NCBI GenBank assembly: GCA_036365515.1
Contig: CM070873.1
Span: forward strand, 74,240,529-74,304,528
Direction: 5' to 3'
DNA from: Torymus aiolomorphi
Lineage: Eukaryota; Arthropoda; Insecta; Hymenoptera; Torymidae
DNA: 64,000 bases
The notes under the pieces are model-generated. The model searched no databases. It was not told where the DNA came from and saw only the letters and a list, made by a program, of their open reading frames with translations. A program made the position numbers and the translations under genes. This document shows, one piece after another, positions 63,351 through 64,000 of the stretch. Numbering within the stretch: the first letter of the stretch is position 1; each line of letters opens with the position of its first letter.

Positions 63351-63993
63351 CATTTCTTCTTCCAATTTTCGAGAAATCGGAAATTGTTTCTGCCAGGTTT
63401 GTACACCCGAGTGGAGCATCTGCAGGAGGCAATGCTCTATTCAAAAGAGCTTGTAAACGCTGGTGTTCTTCCAGCGTTATATCGGCTAAACCAGCTGAAG
63501 AAGCCTTCATTGTGTCTATAGAGGTGATCCTGATCTGCGTCGGATCTTTTGGATCTGTCATAGAGACACAGGCGAGTTCTAATCTGACATTCTTACCGGA
63601 TTTTTCCATTATTAACCTTTTCTCTACGGGGTCATGCCTTGTCTCAAATGCACGGACAAAATTGGAACCAACTTAACAGTTGACTTCCAAATCTGGTATT
63701 ATCGATACCAGAATGTCTCGTTTAACCCCGCCCAACTCGAACGGGAGGTCTACATGTCCCGTTACGCGGAGCAAATTGTTGCCAGCGCCTCTGGCTCCCG
63801 CGCCAGAGGCTGGCCGGAACGTTCTTCCACATTCGGTAGCTAACTGTAGCGCGATTGATCCCATCACTGTTCGGAATGCACCGGTATCGTACAGTACTCG
63901 AATGCGGAACCCTCCGATTCCCACTTGTACCCACCAACGCAACTCGTCGGATTGTACTGGGATCTGATTGGAGCTGGGTTCTAGCTCCTTCAC
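63253..63993 (-). pseudogene. Gypsy aspartic protease and linker to RT
   Basis: WWVQVGIGGFRIRVLYDTGA carries the D-T-G active site, followed by VTGHVDLPFELGGVKRDILV, typical of a retropepsin. A stop at 63673-63675 interrupts the same frame, which resumes to 63253 through ITSIDTMKASSAGLADITLE, the linker before RT. The gene continues beyond the right edge toward gag. Confidence 0.85.
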
Positions 63994-64000
63994 GGAAGTG

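Larger units (their letters stand above)
56765..64000 (-). mobile_element. Ty3/Gypsy LTR retrotransposon, 3' part, minus strand
   Basis: From the right edge inward: protease, reverse transcriptase, RNase H, integrase, an additional ORF and the 3' LTR. The order protease-RT-RNase H-integrase is the Ty3/Gypsy signature. Gag and the 5' LTR lie beyond the window. Several in-frame stops and at least three frameshifts make it inactive. Two later insertions, 59896-60033 and 60191-61554, interrupt integrase. Confidence 0.9.

Noticed and set aside
1..64000. CRISPR arrays, bacterial operons, phage or plasmid genes
   Set aside because: Tandem repeats here lack unique equal-length spacers, and all recognised genes are eukaryotic mobile elements or an animal TSP1 protein.
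56765..64000. Right-end Gypsy and left-end gag as parts of one element
   Set aside because: Both are on the minus strand and show opposite halves, but their LTR ends (TGTCACGG versus TGTAAGGG) and bodies differ and 53 kb separates them.

Overview
This is an animal, almost certainly insect, genomic window: AT-rich, microsatellite-laden and built almost wholly from transposable elements. The element classes are typical of arthropods: R1-clade LINE, BEL/Pao, Ty3/Gypsy, mariner, TTAA-specific DNA transposons and foldback MITEs. A parasitoid wasp or other hymenopteran is plausible, but the sequence alone does not fix the order. No bacterial gene, phage, CRISPR array or operon is visible. Only one stretch looks like a host protein-coding gene: the 3'-terminal exon of a thrombospondin-type-1-repeat (ADAMTS/ADAMTS-like/papilin type) gene on the minus strand at 20281-20815.

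Layout. 1-3163: the 5' end of a minus-strand LTR element (LTR, tRNA-Lys-type primer site, leader, frameshifted gag). 3500-8665: AC-rich repeats carrying a decayed R1-clade LINE (ORF1 zinc knuckles, endonuclease, RT, C-terminal CCHC). 8723-13808: a 5.1-kb DNA transposon with TTAA target duplications and a broken, intron-containing Mutator-like transposase, itself interrupted by a 1.9-kb long-TIR element with TA duplications. 13815-19640: microsatellites, two ~1-kb foldback elements and repeat fragments. 20281-20815: the host exon. 21477-26688: a very large inverted repeat whose two arms each carry a different TTAA element, so each arm preserves the other's empty site. Its unique loop holds a hammerhead-ribozyme-like sequence. 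26700-40440: AT-rich DNA with palindromes, tandem arrays and simple repeats.

40442-46795: a complete but broken BEL/Pao element on the minus strand with paired ~0.4-kb LTRs, a 5-bp GTAGG duplication and a tRNA-Arg-type primer site. It sits inside a GAAAGCTTCC-type minisatellite. 47770-50300: a ~125-bp tandem array split by a dead mariner (48939-50193). 50585-52297: a possible LTR with a 197-bp triplicated block. 55545-55850: a 64-bp minisatellite. 56765-64000: the 3' half of a minus-strand Ty3/Gypsy element (protease, RT, RNase H, integrase, an extra downstream ORF, LTR). Its integrase gene has been hit twice, by a 1.36-kb solo-LTR-like insertion (TATCC duplication) and by a 138-bp TTAA MITE.

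All recognised element genes carry stops, frameshifts or lost catalytic residues, so this is a layered graveyard whose insertion order can be read from nesting. No coherent new gene system was found. The observations most worth checking are the hammerhead-like sequence at 23778-23850, the reciprocal empty sites in the large inverted repeat, the intron-containing TTAA transposon, and the AC-repeat-associated LINE with a duplicated 5' end. Coordinates, repeat boundaries and homologies were read by eye.
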